Assembly: GCA_046728155.1 (NCBI GenBank)
Contig: JBKPDY010000122.1
Location: 1 to 47,997 of the forward strand
Direction of reading: 5' to 3'
From: CAWDLX01 sp046728155
Lineage (GTDB): Bacteria > Actinomycetota > Actinomycetes > Mycobacteriales > Micromonosporaceae
Length of the DNA: 47,997 bases
The notes under the pieces are model-generated. The model worked only from the letters and a program-made list of their open reading frames with translations, did not search any database and had not been told where the DNA came from. The position numbers and the translations under genes are program-made. Shown in pieces: positions 32,370 to 40,955 of this stretch. The stretch's first letter is position 1. The number at the start of each line of letters is the position of its first letter.

Positions 32370-32430
32370 GATCGGTGTTCTCCGAACATATGTGTCCCAG
32401 CGGGGCCTGTCTGTTCGGAAGACACCGATC
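32370..32430. repeat. Large imperfect inverted repeat downstream of a diguanylate cyclase gene
   Basis: The 19-base arms 32370-32388 and 32412-32430 match at 17 of 19 positions and flank a 23-base loop. It lies 49 bases after the diguanylate cyclase stop (minus strand) and 83 bases before the DUF559 start. It may be a terminator; no T-tract follows. A shorter similar element with a CACCGATCTT end occurs at 40771-40790. Confidence 0.65.
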
Positions 32431-32478
32431 TTGCGCAGGCGGCCGCCGGCGAAGGACGGCGTCAGGCGACGGTGTGAC

Positions 32479-33381
32479 TCAGGCGGCGATGCGGACAGTG
32501 TCGCGGCCGGCCCGCTTGGCGTCGTAGAGGGCGCGGTCGGCGCGCAGGAGTGTCTCGCGACCCGTCTCGCCTGTGGCGTGGATCGCCACGCCGACGCTCA
32601 CGGTGTGGCCTACGGCGCGAGCCGCGTCCAGCAGGCGGCGCGCGATCGAGCGGGTCTGTGCGACGCTCCTCACGTCCACTACCACGGCGAACTCGTCCCC
32701 GCCGATGCGGTAGAGCTGGTCATCTCCGCGTAGCGCCGACCGGAGCGCACCGACCAGGGCGAGTAGGGCCTCGTCACCGGCCTGGTGCCCATACCGGTCG
32801 TTGATCTGCTTGAAGTCGTCGATATCGAATGCGATGACCGCGGTACGGCCGGGCCGGCTGCAGGCCAGCCGTGCCTCAAATGGACGCTGGTGCCGCAGGC
32901 CGGTGAGCGGATCGCAGTCGGCGCGACGGGCGAGCAATTCGATCTCGTGTAGCCGGTCGGCGGCGACCCGACCGTGGGCCATGACGATCGAGAGGGTCGC
33001 CGCAGCGTCCGGACGAAGGCACCAGGGTTGAGAGCCGATCAGGAGGAACGTGACCTGGTCAATTGTGGCGCACAACACAACGGAATCGGTTCCGCTGTTA
33101 CACAGCGTCATTGGATCAGCCGCTCCGAGTGCCCGCGCTACGCCCTCGTCGCCGGCGCTCCACCGGTCACCGTCGACGGCAACCGCCACCCCTGCCGTCG
33201 CTCCCGTCAGCTCGACCGCCGCATCCAGGATCCGGGCGACGAGGTCGCACCACGTGCGGGCCTGGGCGATGGCGAGGGTGCGGGCGAGTCCGGGCTCGGT
33301 CCTGGCCAACGGCACGCGAGCCGGGCTGAGCGCGTTCCACGCGCTGGTAGGGGTCGGGTTCGCGGTGCTCACGGGGGGCAT
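32479..33381 (-). CDS. Diguanylate cyclase (GGDEF domain, cytosolic)
   Basis: This protein makes cyclic di-GMP from GTP. The 300-aa form (from ATG 33381) has an N-terminal GAF-like sensory region (ITGATAGVAVAVDGDRWSAGDEG) with cysteines but no membrane helix. The GGDEF domain follows: DPLTGLRHQRPFEARL, DIDDFKQINDRYGHQAGDEALLALV and RIGGDEFAVVVD, so the active-site signature is intact. No RxxD inhibitory site is seen before GGDEF. A TTG at 33438 and GTG 33372 are alternative starts; a TAGCAT -10 box and a GAGGGG near 33440 leave the start uncertain. It is followed by a large hairpin and preceded by the TPR gene. Confidence 0.88.
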   Translation of the reverse strand: MPPVSTANPTPTSAWNALSPARVPLARTEPGLARTLAIAQARTWCDLVARILDAAVELTGATAGVAVAVDGDRWSAGDEGVARALGAADPMTLCNSGTDSVVLCATIDQVTFLLIGSQPWCLRPDAAATLSIVMAHGRVAADRLHEIELLARRADCDPLTGLRHQRPFEARLACSRPGRTAVIAFDIDDFKQINDRYGHQAGDEALLALVGALRSALRGDDQLYRIGGDEFAVVVDVRSVAQTRSIARRLLDAARAVGHTVSVGVAIHATGETGRETLLRADRALYDAKRAGRDTVRIAA

Positions 33382-33501
33382 CACTTCATCGCATGCAGAT
33401 CTCGCTAGTTTGTACAAAACGTGAATGGCTTTCGCCAAGTCCCCTCTATGCTACCCGCGGATTGCAAACAGTTACACACGGTAGTCGGCTTCGCACGGCC
33501 T

Positions 33502-34209
33502 TCATTCGCCCCGACCCCGGCTCAGGTTGTCTCGCACGGAGTACGCAACGGCGAGGCTGCTGCGCGAGCTGAGAGTATCGGGATGCTGGGGCCCGAGGAC
33601 GCGTTCGCGAATCGCCAGGGTGTGGGCGTAGAGGCTGATCGCCTCGTCCAGTCGACCGTCCATCTCGTACGCCGCGGCGAGGTCGCTGCGGCAGGTGAGC
33701 GTGTCGGGGTGGTTGGGTCCGAGCACCCGATGGCAGTCGGCGAGCACGCTCTCATACATCGAGGTGGCCGCGGTGAGGTGACCGGTCGCCCAATAGGCGG
33801 CAGCGAGGTCTCGCTTGGCCGCGAAGGTCGTTGGATGGTCGGGTCCGAATGCTCGTACGGCCTGATCCACCTTGCGTCTCGACTCGTCGATGACCTGATC
33901 GGAGAGAGCCGGCGGGACAACGATTCGGGACGGCTCAACCTCGTCGGACGGTTGGGGCGCAGGCGGTGTCAGCGACGCCGGCCCACCGCGCCGTCGGGCC
34001 ATGACCCGTCGCATCCGGCGGCGATAGACCGCCGCCGGGACGGTGGCCATGCCGAGGACGACGACGACCGCGACGACGCCCGCGATGACCTGAGCGCGGT
34101 CGGACGGTACGGAGCGCCGCTCGACCAGGTATCTCGAACCGAGCAGGTATGTGTCGACTCCGGCGACCAGGGCCACCACGTACATCACTGCCCGAAGCAG
34201 CGCGCGCAC
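33502..34209 (-). CDS. TPR-domain membrane protein
   Basis: The 235-aa protein starts at GTG 34209, 7 bases after GGGGAGGAGG. Two membrane helices lie near the N terminus (MYVVALVAGVDTYLLG and VIAGVVAVVVVLGMATVPAAVY). The rest is a run of TPR_10/12-like repeats: VLGPNHPDTLTCRSDLAAAYEMDGRLDEAISLY and VLGPQHPDTLSSRSSLAVAY are adjacent copies. Such repeats bind proteins or peptides. Upstream in-frame sequence to 34356 lacks a site. It is 120 bases upstream of the diguanylate cyclase in the same direction, so the two may be co-transcribed. Confidence 0.8.
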   Translation of the reverse strand: MRALLRAVMYVVALVAGVDTYLLGSRYLVERRSVPSDRAQVIAGVVAVVVVLGMATVPAAVYRRRMRRVMARRRGGPASLTPPAPQPSDEVEPSRIVVPPALSDQVIDESRRKVDQAVRAFGPDHPTTFAAKRDLAAAYWATGHLTAATSMYESVLADCHRVLGPNHPDTLTCRSDLAAAYEMDGRLDEAISLYAHTLAIRERVLGPQHPDTLSSRSSLAVAYSVRDNLSRGRGE

Positions 34210-34421
34210 GCCGTCGCCTCCTCCCCGGTATGCGACAGGATACGAGACCACACGAACGGCCGGGTGCGGCATCGGCGATTCGGATGACCTTGCGGGCATC
34301 GGCGGCTTTGGGCCGGTTATCGCTGGGACGATAGGGGCGGTAGGGCATGAAACCACCTGACTCCACTGTGGACTACGCTACGGCACGTACAGTGAGTCCA
34401 GAGTGGAGAGAACCGGGGTCC

Positions 34422-34904
34422 ATGATGGCGCACACCAGTCCGTATGTCGCGGTGATCGGTCCGGGTGACGCTACCGACGCTCAGGTCGCCATCGCCGAAC
34501 GGGTCGGCACGCTGCTTGCCGAGGCCGGGGCCGTGCTCGTCTGCGGCGGACTCGGCGGGGTGATGCAGGCAGCCTGTCGAGGGGCGGCGGAGCGGGGCGG
34601 TCAGACCATCGGATTGCTGCCGGGTCACGATCGGGCCGCTGGCAACCCGTACCTGAGCGTCGTCCTGGCGACCGGCTTGGGCGAGCTTCGCAACGGTCTC
34701 GTCGTGGGTACGGCCGACGGAGTGATCGCGGTCGGTGGCGGTTGGGGAACGCTGAGCGAAATCGCGCTCGCGATGAAGGCCGCCAAGCCGGTTGTCGCCG
34801 TTGGCGGCTGGACCCTCGCCGCGCCCGAGCCGGTGGCCGGCGTGGTCGACCTTCCTACTGCGGACGAGGCGGTGCGCTGGATGCTGGCGGCTGTCGGCGG
34901 CTGA
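34422..34904 (+). CDS. LOG/TIGR00725-type Rossmann protein
   Basis: The 160-aa product has the nucleotide-binding pattern of the TIGR00725/LOG-like family: YVAVIGPGDATDAQ, AGAVLVCGGLGGVMQAACRGA, GVIAVGGGWGTLSEIALAMKAAKPVVAVGG. The GGGWGTLSE motif is close to the PGGxGTxxE motif of cytokinin-activating (LOG) phosphoribohydrolases, but function in this subfamily is not established. ATG 34422 is followed by another ATG at 34425. GGGGTCC lies just upstream. Confidence 0.85.
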   Translation: MMAHTSPYVAVIGPGDATDAQVAIAERVGTLLAEAGAVLVCGGLGGVMQAACRGAAERGGQTIGLLPGHDRAAGNPYLSVVLATGLGELRNGLVVGTADGVIAVGGGWGTLSEIALAMKAAKPVVAVGGWTLAAPEPVAGVVDLPTADEAVRWMLAAVGG

Positions 34905-34955
34905 CAAATCTCATGTGGACATTCGCGGGTGGTCGAGCTCTGGGATGATCGACGA

Positions 34956-36056
34956 ATGTCCCAGGGCATGTCTCGACCCGGCGGCGCCGCCTCAGTCAGG
35001 TTGGCCCGTTCCGATTGGGTGATTCTGGTCGGTGGCGGAGCTGCCGTCATGGTGGCGGGAGTTGCCCGGTACGCCGTCGGCAACGCCATCTTCGGTTTCG
35101 CTACGTCGGCCATCGCCGTCGCGCTGCTCGCCTCGGTCGTGGGCCGCAGCGTCGACCGCCTCGGCGACCGCCTCGGGGCCGGCGCCACGGGCGTACTGCA
35201 GAGCGCGCTGGGCAACCTACCGGAGCTGTTCATCTGCTTCTTCGCTTTGCAGGCCGGCCTCATTACGGTCGTTCAGTCAGCGCTGATCGGGTCGATCCTG
35301 GCCAACCTGCTGCTGGTGCTCGGCGCCGCCTTTGTCGTGGGTAGCCGCCGCCACGGCACACTGCGCTTCAGCACCCAACGCATCCGGAGCACCTGCGCAT
35401 TGCTCCTACTCGCGACGGCCGCTCTGGTGCTGCCGAGCATCGCGACGTACGCGCACTCTCCGGCCGCACCGCACAGCCGGGCCCTCTCCATGGCGGTCGC
35501 GGTGATACTGCTGGCAATCTTCGCCCTCTCCCTGCCAGCCTCGGTCCGTCGCCAGGATGAGAGTGATCGAGTGAGCCCGAGGCGCGACCTCGAGCCGCCG
35601 TGGCCCACGTGGCTGGCCGTCGGAGTGCTCGCGATCGCGGGTGTGCTGGCCGCCCTCGTCTCCGACTGGTTCGTATACGCCCTGCAGCCGGCCATGGCGG
35701 CGCTCGGCATCTCCCAAGCCTTCGCGGGCCTCGTAGTGGTGGCGATCGCCAGCAACGCGATCGAGAACGTCGTCGGCATCCAGTTGGCGGCCCGCAACCA
35801 GGCCGAGTACGCCATCTCCATTATCGTGAACAGCCCACTGCAGATAGCTCTCGTACTCGCGCCGGCACTGGTGCTGCTGAGCCTGTTCACCGCGACCGCG
35901 TTCACGCTCGTGTTCGCTCCGATGCTGGTCGTCTCGGTCGTCCTCACCGTCCTGATCGTCACCGTCGTGGTCACCGACGGCGAAGGCAACTGGCTCGAAG
36001 GGGCCATGCTCATTGCCCTGTACGGGATGATCGCGGCCGTCTTCTGGTGGGGCTGA
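34956..36056 (+). CDS. CaCA family cation/proton antiporter
   Basis: This integral membrane protein (366 aa from ATG 34956) has about 10-11 helices in two homologous halves. The alpha repeats are SALGNLPELFICFFALQAG and VVVAIASNAIENVVGIQLA; their acidic residues (E in NLPEL and in NAIEN) are the ion-binding sites of Ca2+/cation exchangers. It most likely exports calcium in exchange for protons; the exact ion is inferred. A cytoplasmic charged loop with SVRRQDESDRVSPRRD lies mid-way. In-frame ATG 34968 is an alternative start. Confidence 0.85.
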   Translation: MSQGMSRPGGAASVRLARSDWVILVGGGAAVMVAGVARYAVGNAIFGFATSAIAVALLASVVGRSVDRLGDRLGAGATGVLQSALGNLPELFICFFALQAGLITVVQSALIGSILANLLLVLGAAFVVGSRRHGTLRFSTQRIRSTCALLLLATAALVLPSIATYAHSPAAPHSRALSMAVAVILLAIFALSLPASVRRQDESDRVSPRRDLEPPWPTWLAVGVLAIAGVLAALVSDWFVYALQPAMAALGISQAFAGLVVVAIASNAIENVVGIQLAARNQAEYAISIIVNSPLQIALVLAPALVLLSLFTATAFTLVFAPMLVVSVVLTVLIVTVVVTDGEGNWLEGAMLIALYGMIAAVFWWG

Positions 36057-36151
36057 ACCGGCCCGTCCTATGTGGATGGCCTCGACAGGCGCCGTGCTCC
36101 CGGCCGGACGTCGTAGGGGATGGACATCTCACCGGCCGATACTGGGCGGTG

Positions 36152-36157
36152 TAGTCT
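36152..36157 (+). promoter_or_regulatory. Candidate -10 box upstream of the decayed glycosyltransferase
   Basis: TAGTCT fits the TANNNT consensus, 64 bases before ATG 36221. No good -35 was found. Confidence 0.3.
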
Positions 36158-36220
36158 CGTGCTGCCGTCACCCGGAGCGGCTGTGATCTGGCCAATGATC
36201 CATCAAGGATGGTGCATGGG

Positions 36221-37160
36221 ATGACGGCGGAACCGATCGCCGCGCGCCCCAAGAATGTCGCACTCGCGATGAGTCGGCTGGCGACGCTCCGCTCGCGGCG
36301 GTTGTGGTTGGTGCTGTTGTTTGTGGGATTCGCTCTGCAGGTCGCGTGGCGGCTGCATCTGTCGCTGCCGCTGACCGGCCCGATCGCGCAGCCCGATGAG
36401 GACGGGTACCTGTTAGGTGCTCGTGTGCTCGCCGGCGGTCCGGAGGCGACGCTGCCAGCCGCGAGCATCATGCGCCCTATGGGCTACCCGCTCCTACTCG
36501 CGCCGGTCTACTTGTTCGTGCAGGAGCCGGTGAAGGTCTACCTCGGCGTTCATATCGTCAACGCGGTGTTGATGGCGGCGAATTTCCCGTTGCTGTACGT
36601 GCTTGGTCGCCGACTGTTCAATACGTCAAGGGTGTGGACCGCAGTCGCCGCGTTCGTTCTGGCCCTACTGCCGCGCCTGGTCTATTTCGGCGACTTCGCT
36701 CTCACCGACGTACTGCTGCCCGGGCTGCTCATGGTCCTACTGCTCGCGGTACACGAGATGCTGACCGGTAACCGGCGACTTGTCGCCGGCGTGGTCGCCG
36801 GTGTCGCCGCCGGGTACGCCGCCAACACTCACGTGCGTGGCCTGGTCATGCTGGTCGCCCTCGGCGGGCTCGTGGTTGTTGCCGTGTGGCGGCGTTGGAT
36901 CACCTGGTCCGTCGCCGCCGCGACCGCACCGGGTCAACAACCACATCTACGGCCGGTACGTCGCCCTCTTTGCAGGTCTGTGGTCGCTGGTCGCCATCGT
37001 GAGTCTGGTCCGCGCGACCTGGCGACGCTCCGTCGCCAACAGGCGCGTCGACTGGGCCGGCACGAAGTACGGCTACGAGATCGACCTCGTCTGCCACGAG
37101 GGGAAGAACCTCACCTGGGCGGTATGGGAAAGGGAGCCTGGAACCCCGAACGCAGCGTAG
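36221..37160 (+). pseudogene. Decayed membrane glycosyltransferase (GT39/ArnT-like)
   Basis: The first part (from ATG 36221) encodes a membrane glycosyltransferase start: a TM helix (RLWLVLLFVGFALQVAW), the QPDEDGYLLGARVLAGG loop with the catalytic Asp/Glu type motif, and several helices to about WRRWITWSVAAAT. Around 36930 the frame changes. The next recognisable sequence, VNNHIYGRYVALFAGLWSLVAIVSLVRATW, is in another frame and normally lies hundreds of residues further on. The open frame continues with non-homologous residues, while the shifted frame ends at 37160. A deletion with frameshift is the simplest reading. It is unlikely to be functional. Confidence 0.7.
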
Positions 37161-37299
37161 ACAGGACTACGCACCCAAGGCCGGCCCGCACCATTCCCGT
37201 CATCGTCCTGCAACGTCGGTAGCCCTCTTCAAACCGTTCGGTCGATGGTGGCCGCCGTTGCGGTCCGATTGCATCTGGATCAAGTCCTTGGAGGACGCT

Positions 37300-37854
37300 A
37301 TGAATGACGCGATGCCGGTCCCGGTCAGGCGCGGCGCCTACGTCGTTGTCCCGCTGCTCGTTGGCGCAGCGGTCGCGGTCGCCCTCGGCGTATTCGGCAG
37401 GGTGCATACCGCGACCGAGAAGGCCCTGTGGGTGGGCCCGTTCCCGTCGCTCATCGCCATGAAGGTGTGGCTGACCCTCGTCGTCCTCGGCTTGGCGTTG
37501 CTACAACTGATCAGCGCACTGTGGATCTACGGCCGACTCGGCGGGCGCCCACCTCGGTCGATCGGCACCGTGCACAGAGCCATCGGCGCGCTCGCGGTAC
37601 TCATCAGCCTGCCGGTCGCGGCGAACTGCCTGTGGGTGCTGGGCTTCGAGTCCTACAGCCCTCGGGTTCTCGCCCATGGACTCCTCGGCTGCGCGTTCTA
37701 CGGCGCATTCGTGGCAAAGGTGCTCACGCTGCACAGCCGACGCCTCCCCAACTGGGCGTTGCCCGTCGTCGCCGGGCTCTTGTTCACAGCGGTCGTCGGG
37801 GTGAGCTTGACCAGCTCCGTGTGGTACCTGGCAACCGAGGGCGTGCCACACTGA
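37300..37854 (+). CDS. DUF6529-like membrane protein
   Basis: The 184-aa product has five hydrophobic segments and conserved-looking histidines near helix ends (RVHTATEK, TVHRAIGA, AHGLLGCAFYGA, LHSRRLP), a pattern like small b-type cytochrome membrane proteins. I believe it belongs to DUF6529, common in actinomycetes. Heme binding is inference. GGAGGA lies just before ATG 37300. It begins 139 bases after the decayed glycosyltransferase. Confidence 0.7.
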   Translation: MNDAMPVPVRRGAYVVVPLLVGAAVAVALGVFGRVHTATEKALWVGPFPSLIAMKVWLTLVVLGLALLQLISALWIYGRLGGRPPRSIGTVHRAIGALAVLISLPVAANCLWVLGFESYSPRVLAHGLLGCAFYGAFVAKVLTLHSRRLPNWALPVVAGLLFTAVVGVSLTSSVWYLATEGVPH

Positions 37855-37908
37855 CCCTGAGAGCGGGCCGAGTGGAGGCGAGGGCCTTCGCAGAGTAGGA
37901 CTTGGACG

Positions 37909-38160
37909 ATGACCTCGCAGGATGATACGGCCCGCCGAGACACCTCAAGACCGCCGCGAGCAGTTGGACCGGTTGGCGCCCGCCTGATCGATCAGGAAAC
38001 GCTCAACGAGGAGGAGGCCCACGCGGCGGCCGGCATCCGCCGCGAGACCGCTCCGGCGGCGGTGGCCCGGGGTGAGGTTCCCGGAACCGAGCCCGCGCCC
38101 GGCCTGCCCGGTCATCGACGAGGAGGGTCTCCCGGTACGTACGCGGTTCGAGGGGTATGA
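37909..38160 (+). CDS. Small hypothetical protein coupled to the aldo/keto reductase
   Basis: The 83-aa frame is polar, Ala/Gly/Pro/Arg-rich and probably disordered, with an acidic NEEEAHAAAG segment. I recognise no family. Its stop overlaps the aldo/keto reductase start as ATGA, the arrangement of a coupled upstream gene, which is the main reason to list it. It may instead be chance in a GC-rich leader. Confidence 0.4.
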   Translation: MTSQDDTARRDTSRPPRAVGPVGARLIDQETLNEEEAHAAAGIRRETAPAAVARGEVPGTEPAPGLPGHRRGGSPGTYAVRGV

Positions 38161-39128
38161 ATCCGTTTGATGTAACTACGTTGGGCTCGACCGATGTGCG
38201 CGTGACCCGGCTGGGTCTCGGCATGGCCCCCATCGGCGGCCTCTCCGGAAGGACGGGCGACGATCAGGCCCGGGCGACCGTTGCCGCGGCGTGGGGTGCC
38301 GGGATCCGGTACTTCGACACGGCGCCGCTCTACGGCAACGGGCTCTCCGAACGCCGGGCGGGCGCCGTATTGCGGGACAAGCCGCGCGAGGATTTCGCAC
38401 TCTCCACCAAGGTTGGTCGCCGGCTCGCACCGATGTCCGATGTGGACCTCTGGGCCGACCCCGGTCCCGACGCGACCCGGTTCGACTTCACGGCCGAGGG
38501 CACGACGGCGTCCTATCAGGACAGCCTCGCCCGGCTCGGTATGGATCGGGTTGATGTACTGCACATCCACGATCCCGACGACCACTTCGGGGAGGCGGTC
38601 GCCGGTTCGCTGGCGGTGTTGACCCGGCTACGGGCCGACGGCGACATCGGAGCGGTCTCTGCCGGGATGAACCAGGCACCGATGCTCGCCAACTTCGTCC
38701 GTACCGGCCATTTCGACTGCGTACTGCTAGCCGGCCGGTACACCTTGCTGGACCAGTCCGGCCTGGCCGATCTACTACCGCTGTGCGCCGCCCGCGGTGT
38801 GTCGGTCATCATCGGCGGTGCGTTCAACTCTGGCGTGCTCGCCGATCCGCGCCCTGGGGCGACGTACGACTACGCCCCGGCCCCGGTCGCCGTGCTCGAC
38901 CGGGCGCTCGCCATGCGGGAAGTTTGTGACCGGCACGACGTTCCACTTCGGGCGGCGGCGTTGCAGTTTCCGTACGGGCATCCAGCCATCGCCACTGTGA
39001 TTGTGGGCGCGCGTTCGCCGGAGGAGGTTCGCGACGCGGTCGAGATGGTCTCCTATGACATCCCCGGACAGCTCTGGCGCGACCTCAAGAACGCTGGCCT
39101 GCTGCCCGACGAGGCACCGCTGCCGTAA
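38157..39128 (+). CDS. Aldo/keto reductase (aldose 1-dehydrogenase-like)
   Basis: The 323-aa enzyme is a NAD(P)-dependent (beta/alpha)8 barrel. Catalytic tetrad: D54 and Y59 in YFDTAPLYGNGLSE, K85 in LSTKVGR, and H136 or H138 in DVLHIHDP. The pattern fits D-threo-aldose/L-fucose 1-dehydrogenases. The C-terminal VIVGARSPEEV is the cofactor-binding segment. Sugar specificity is inferred. The ATG is preceded by GAGGGG. Confidence 0.9.
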   Translation: MNPFDVTTLGSTDVRVTRLGLGMAPIGGLSGRTGDDQARATVAAAWGAGIRYFDTAPLYGNGLSERRAGAVLRDKPREDFALSTKVGRRLAPMSDVDLWADPGPDATRFDFTAEGTTASYQDSLARLGMDRVDVLHIHDPDDHFGEAVAGSLAVLTRLRADGDIGAVSAGMNQAPMLANFVRTGHFDCVLLAGRYTLLDQSGLADLLPLCAARGVSVIIGGAFNSGVLADPRPGATYDYAPAPVAVLDRALAMREVCDRHDVPLRAAALQFPYGHPAIATVIVGARSPEEVRDAVEMVSYDIPGQLWRDLKNAGLLPDEAPLP

Positions 39129-39233
39129 ATCGTCGCTTGTGCGAGACAGATGAGCCGCGGTTGTACGGGGTCCAGTGCGGCCACGGTCGCCGAGCCTGAC
39201 GGAACTCGCTCCCAGCCTGGCCGTGTGACGCTA

Positions 39234-39430
39234 TCAGCACAGCGTCTGGATGGACCGACGAGCCTTAGGTGGCTCGCGGGCCTTGATAAATGCCGAGTGC
39301 ATGCCGTCGGCGACTTCGTGCGTCGGGGTGATCTCGATCTCGGTGAACCCGGTGCTGGCGAGGCCCTGCTCGTACTCCGCGATCGACAGTGCGCCCGCGA
39401 GCCCAGCGCGGTCGACACGGCATGCGCGCC
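39234..39430 (-). pseudogene. C-terminal remnant of an arsenite methyltransferase (ArsM-like)
   Basis: The minus frame ending at TGA 39234-39236 encodes AGALSIAEYEQGL, then GFTEIEITPTHEVADGMHSAFIKA, which matches how I recall the C terminus of ArsM (arsenite S-adenosylmethyltransferase). The rest of the enzyme is missing: upstream of about 39430 the frame runs into unrelated DNA and the globin gene start. No active-site cysteines remain. It is a gene relic. Confidence 0.6.
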
Positions 39431-39479
39431 ACGGGAACGCTTGACTTGCCCTCGGCACCGCCTTTGCCATCCTTGGGGG

Positions 39480-39929
39480 ATGCAGAGCGTTTATGAGGCC
39501 GCTGGCGGCAGCGAGGGTGTGCTTCGGCTGGCCAAGGCGTGGCACGCCCGCGTGATGGCTGACGAGATCGTCAGTCACGCGTTCGATCACGGGTTCCATC
39601 CGCAGCACAGCGAACGACTCGCTGCGTACTGGGGCGAGGCGCTCGGAGGGCCGACCACCTATTCGGATAGCTACGGTGACGAGACATCGGTCGTGCGAAT
39701 CCATAGTGGCAACGGCCGACACGAGGAGATGGACCGCCGGGCGATCGCCTGTTTCGACCATGCCCTGGAGGACGTAGGCCTGACCGCCACGGAGCCGCTG
39801 CGGCAGGTGTTACACGACTACTTCGCCTGGGCCACGACGACAACCATGTCGTGCTATCACGAGTCCGCCGAGGATGTCCCTCAGGGCCTGAGCATTCCCC
39901 ACTGGTCATGGGACGGTCTGCAACGCTAG
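39480..39929 (+). CDS. Group II truncated hemoglobin
   Basis: The 149-aa protein matches group II truncated globins: MQSVYEAAGG start, RLAKAWHARVMADEIVSHAF, HPQHSERLAAYWGEALGG, and the heme-proximal VRIHSGNGRHEEMDRRAI block. A tryptophan-rich WDGLQR ends the protein. These globins bind O2 or NO, and roles in redox or NO handling are proposed. In-frame sequence upstream of ATG 39480 is rejected because it overlaps the ArsM-like relic. Confidence 0.9.
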   Translation: MQSVYEAAGGSEGVLRLAKAWHARVMADEIVSHAFDHGFHPQHSERLAAYWGEALGGPTTYSDSYGDETSVVRIHSGNGRHEEMDRRAIACFDHALEDVGLTATEPLRQVLHDYFAWATTTTMSCYHESAEDVPQGLSIPHWSWDGLQR

Positions 39930-40099
39930 CCATCGCCCTCCCTGATCCCGCTACACATCTACCGGCGGGCCACCATGCGACGACGCCGAGAAGAACGATC
40001 CGCCCACCCCGGGCGACCCTGACTGACATCACAATTGACCCAGTAAGAAGCGAGCAGATCGGCGGCTGGCCGTCGGACCGGACACGGAGTTGGTGCGCG

Positions 40100-40519
40100 A
40101 TGAGAATGTTCGAACGAAGGTTGGCGACCGTGTTGGCCGCGGTCGGTGCGGCGACGCTTATGGCCGCCTGCGGCAGCGGGAGTTCCACGTCGGGCGGCAC
40201 TGGCAACGGCAACTCTCCCGGCGTCACAGGGTCCGCGGCCGGCACCCAGGTCACCGCCACCGAGACGGAGTACTCGATCACTCTGTCCAGGACGGCCTTC
40301 ACGCCGGGCGTATATACATTCGACGTGGCGAACCACGGGGTCATGCCGCACAACCTGAACATCACGGGTCCGGGGGTTGCCCAGCAGAGCTCCGCCACCG
40401 TGCAGGCGGGCGGCACCGGCCAGCTCACGGCGACCTTACAGACGGGCACCTACGAGCTGTGGTGCTCCATCGACGGCCACAAGGACCTGGGCATGGATCT
40501 GAAGATCCAAGTGAGTTGA
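40100..40519 (+). CDS. Cupredoxin-like lipoprotein
   Basis: The 139-aa product has a lipoprotein signal (lipobox MAAC, C24), then a Gly/Ser/Thr-rich linker. The blue-copper-type fold carries a full set of type I ligands: H84 (MPHNLN), C122, H127 and M132 (LWCSIDGHKDLGM). It is likely a membrane-anchored copper electron carrier or copper-binding protein. ATG 40100 fits the family; upstream sequence in frame is intergenic. Confidence 0.88.
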   Translation: MRMFERRLATVLAAVGAATLMAACGSGSSTSGGTGNGNSPGVTGSAAGTQVTATETEYSITLSRTAFTPGVYTFDVANHGVMPHNLNITGPGVAQQSSATVQAGGTGQLTATLQTGTYELWCSIDGHKDLGMDLKIQVS

Positions 40520-40955
40520 AATTCACCGAATTGCCCGGCGCCCGATGAGCCGCGCGTGTGTCGTCGCTCCCACGGGAAGGCACCGGTACCGGTGCCCGGT
40601 CAGCCATTGTGTCGACATCCTGGGAACCGGCCCGCAAGATCGCCGCCAAAGTATCAGAAGGGTCGGCATGCGTCGTGTTTCTGACCGGAAATGGCCGCGG
40701 GCCGTGCGATATGCCCGAAGATATAGGGCTATTTCACGCCACGGGGCATTCCCAGGGCGAAAGAACGACTGGTGTCGGAACACCGATCTTCTACCGCATT
40801 CCCCCGAATCTCAGAACATTGGATGGTCCGCCGATGCGCACTTCCGTCGATGGCTGCTCCGAGGGATCACTTTTGACACCGAAAACGAAACTCGCCCGAT
40901 TCACACCATGCATCGGACGGGTGCGGTTGTTGCGAGCGCCAGGGCTTCCGTGGGG
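40520..40955. other. Stretch with no supported gene
   Basis: Several open frames cross this 436-base region but none has a plausible protein or ribosome binding site. Base composition is less GC-rich than its neighbours. It holds a small hairpin (GGTGT-CGGA-ACACC at 40771-40784). I see nothing else. Confidence 0.5.

Noticed and set aside
33409..33418. TTTGTACAAA palindrome near the diguanylate cyclase start as an operator.
   Set aside because: A single 10-bp palindrome with no second copy or known regulator; a match by chance is possible.
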